From contig JAFGGH010000005.1 in the NCBI GenBank assembly GCA_016930645.1, forward strand, positions 1-52,470: 52,470 bases of DNA, written 5' to 3'. The notes beneath the pieces are model-generated. The model had not been told where the DNA came from. It did no database searches and worked only from the letters and a program-made list of their open reading frames with translations. This DNA is from Sedimentisphaerales bacterium. GTDB lineage: Bacteria > Planctomycetota > Phycisphaerae > Sedimentisphaerales > Anaerobacaceae. A program made the position numbers and the translations under genes. Positions 52,117-52,470 of the stretch are shown piece after piece (position 1 is the stretch's first letter; each line of letters begins with the position of its first letter).

Positions 52117-52470
52117 CTACTTGCTCGAGATGGAGTCCTGGAGCCTTGCGAGGATGGTGCGTGCTTTTGAGATTTTGTTTCCGGCAGGGCTTGTCCAGCG
52201 GACTTCGGCGTTTCGTTTCAACAAATCCTCGACCTTCTTGCAGGCAAGCAGGACGGTAGCGTGATTTTTGTTGCCCATAAATCTTCCGACTTCCGGGCTT
52301 GACATATTAGTGTGCTTTCTGGCGAGGTACATACTGAAATGCCGCGCTGTGGAAATGGTGCGGTCTTTTTTGGATGAATGTATGTCAGCAGGCGTCAGGC
52401 CGAAGAAGGTAGCGACCGCTGATTCAATATCGGAGATATGGACAATGGGGTCGGTACGGGACAGGTGCTC
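52117..52470 (-). CDS. dnaA: Chromosomal replication initiator DnaA, C-terminal part
   Basis: Only the last 117 residues lie in the window; the frame runs without stop to the right edge. This is DnaA domain IV: VATFFGLTPADIHSSKKDRT, ARHFSMYLARKHTNMSSPEVG and NKNHATVLLACKKVEDLL match the box-binding helix-turn-helix (NHATV instead of DHSTV). It binds DnaA boxes at the origin. The neighbour downstream is not dnaN but the convergent apgM-like gene. About 20 residues follow the usual end of the domain. Confidence 0.92.
   Translation of the reverse strand, partial: EHLSRTDPIVHISDIESAVATFFGLTPADIHSSKKDRTISTARHFSMYLARKHTNMSSPEVGRFMGNKNHATVLLACKKVEDLLKRNAEVRWTSPAGNKISKARTILARLQDSISSK

Noticed and set aside
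52117-52470. Replication origin next to dnaA
   Set aside because: The spacer beside the dnaA end shows no DnaA box cluster; the promoter side of dnaA is outside the window.

Overview
The window looks like a chromosomal segment of a planctomycete, most likely of class Phycisphaerae (Sedimentisphaerales-like); this is an inference. The clues are secreted proteins with PEP-CTERM tails, a dockerin-like C-terminus of the type common in that group, GLUG-repeat and PKD proteins, a DUF6677-type membrane protein, a SpoIIE-type phosphatase with a STAS protein, a one-domain bacterial histone, and spacers full of short GC-rich palindromes. There are no rRNA or tRNA genes that I can recognise, no CRISPR array and no prophage.

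Layout. 1-1187: a small REP-associated tyrosine transposase bracketed by inverted hairpins, an orphan promoter with an operator-like palindrome, and repeat-rich spacer. 1188-4253: an HDOD-histidine kinase and a response regulator with an N-terminal excisionase-type HTH. 4618-6595: two overlapping genes for exported proteins (PEP-CTERM and dockerin-like). 6788-7964: a STAS protein and RNase III, the latter with a long hairpin in its leader. 8024-10946: a SurA/PpiD-like membrane-anchored protein and two small membrane proteins. 11179-14346: envelope proteins of unknown role. 14462-19169: a glycogen/alpha-glucan operon (GT4 glycosyltransferase, GH57, debranching enzyme). 19731-19919: bacterial histone. 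20155-23404: GH35-like hydrolase, trmB, isochorismatase-fold protein. 23467-28643: GLUG/PKD protein, lipoprotein, galE and a hexokinase.

28689-32572: a minus-strand run of LapA-like protein, NrnA-like DHH phosphoesterase, UPF0316 protein, CorA and a TrkA-C membrane protein, suggesting ion homeostasis. 33065-34453: TrpB2-type tryptophan synthase beta chain. 34471-41616: a complete copper/silver-type efflux operon read leftwards, csoR - outer membrane factor - adaptor - YHS lipoprotein - CusA-type pump, with a promoter that carries a CsoR-like operator in its spacer. 41753-48041: MEMO protein, purE, a P-domain PEP-CTERM protein, a SpoIIE phosphatase, YggS, and accC-accB. 48390-52470: a holin-like membrane protein, a tiny basic protein gene (35 aa), hom followed by an ApgM-family gene that may supply homoserine kinase activity, and the 3' end of dnaA at the window edge.

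The most interesting signals are the histone gene, a 29-bp GC-rich sequence inserted identically and in the same reading frame into two unrelated proteins (with further palindromic words in coding DNA), the REP/transposase pair with a distant third copy, the hairpin in front of rnc, and the hom-apgM pair. Functional names come from motif recognition by eye; no database search was run.
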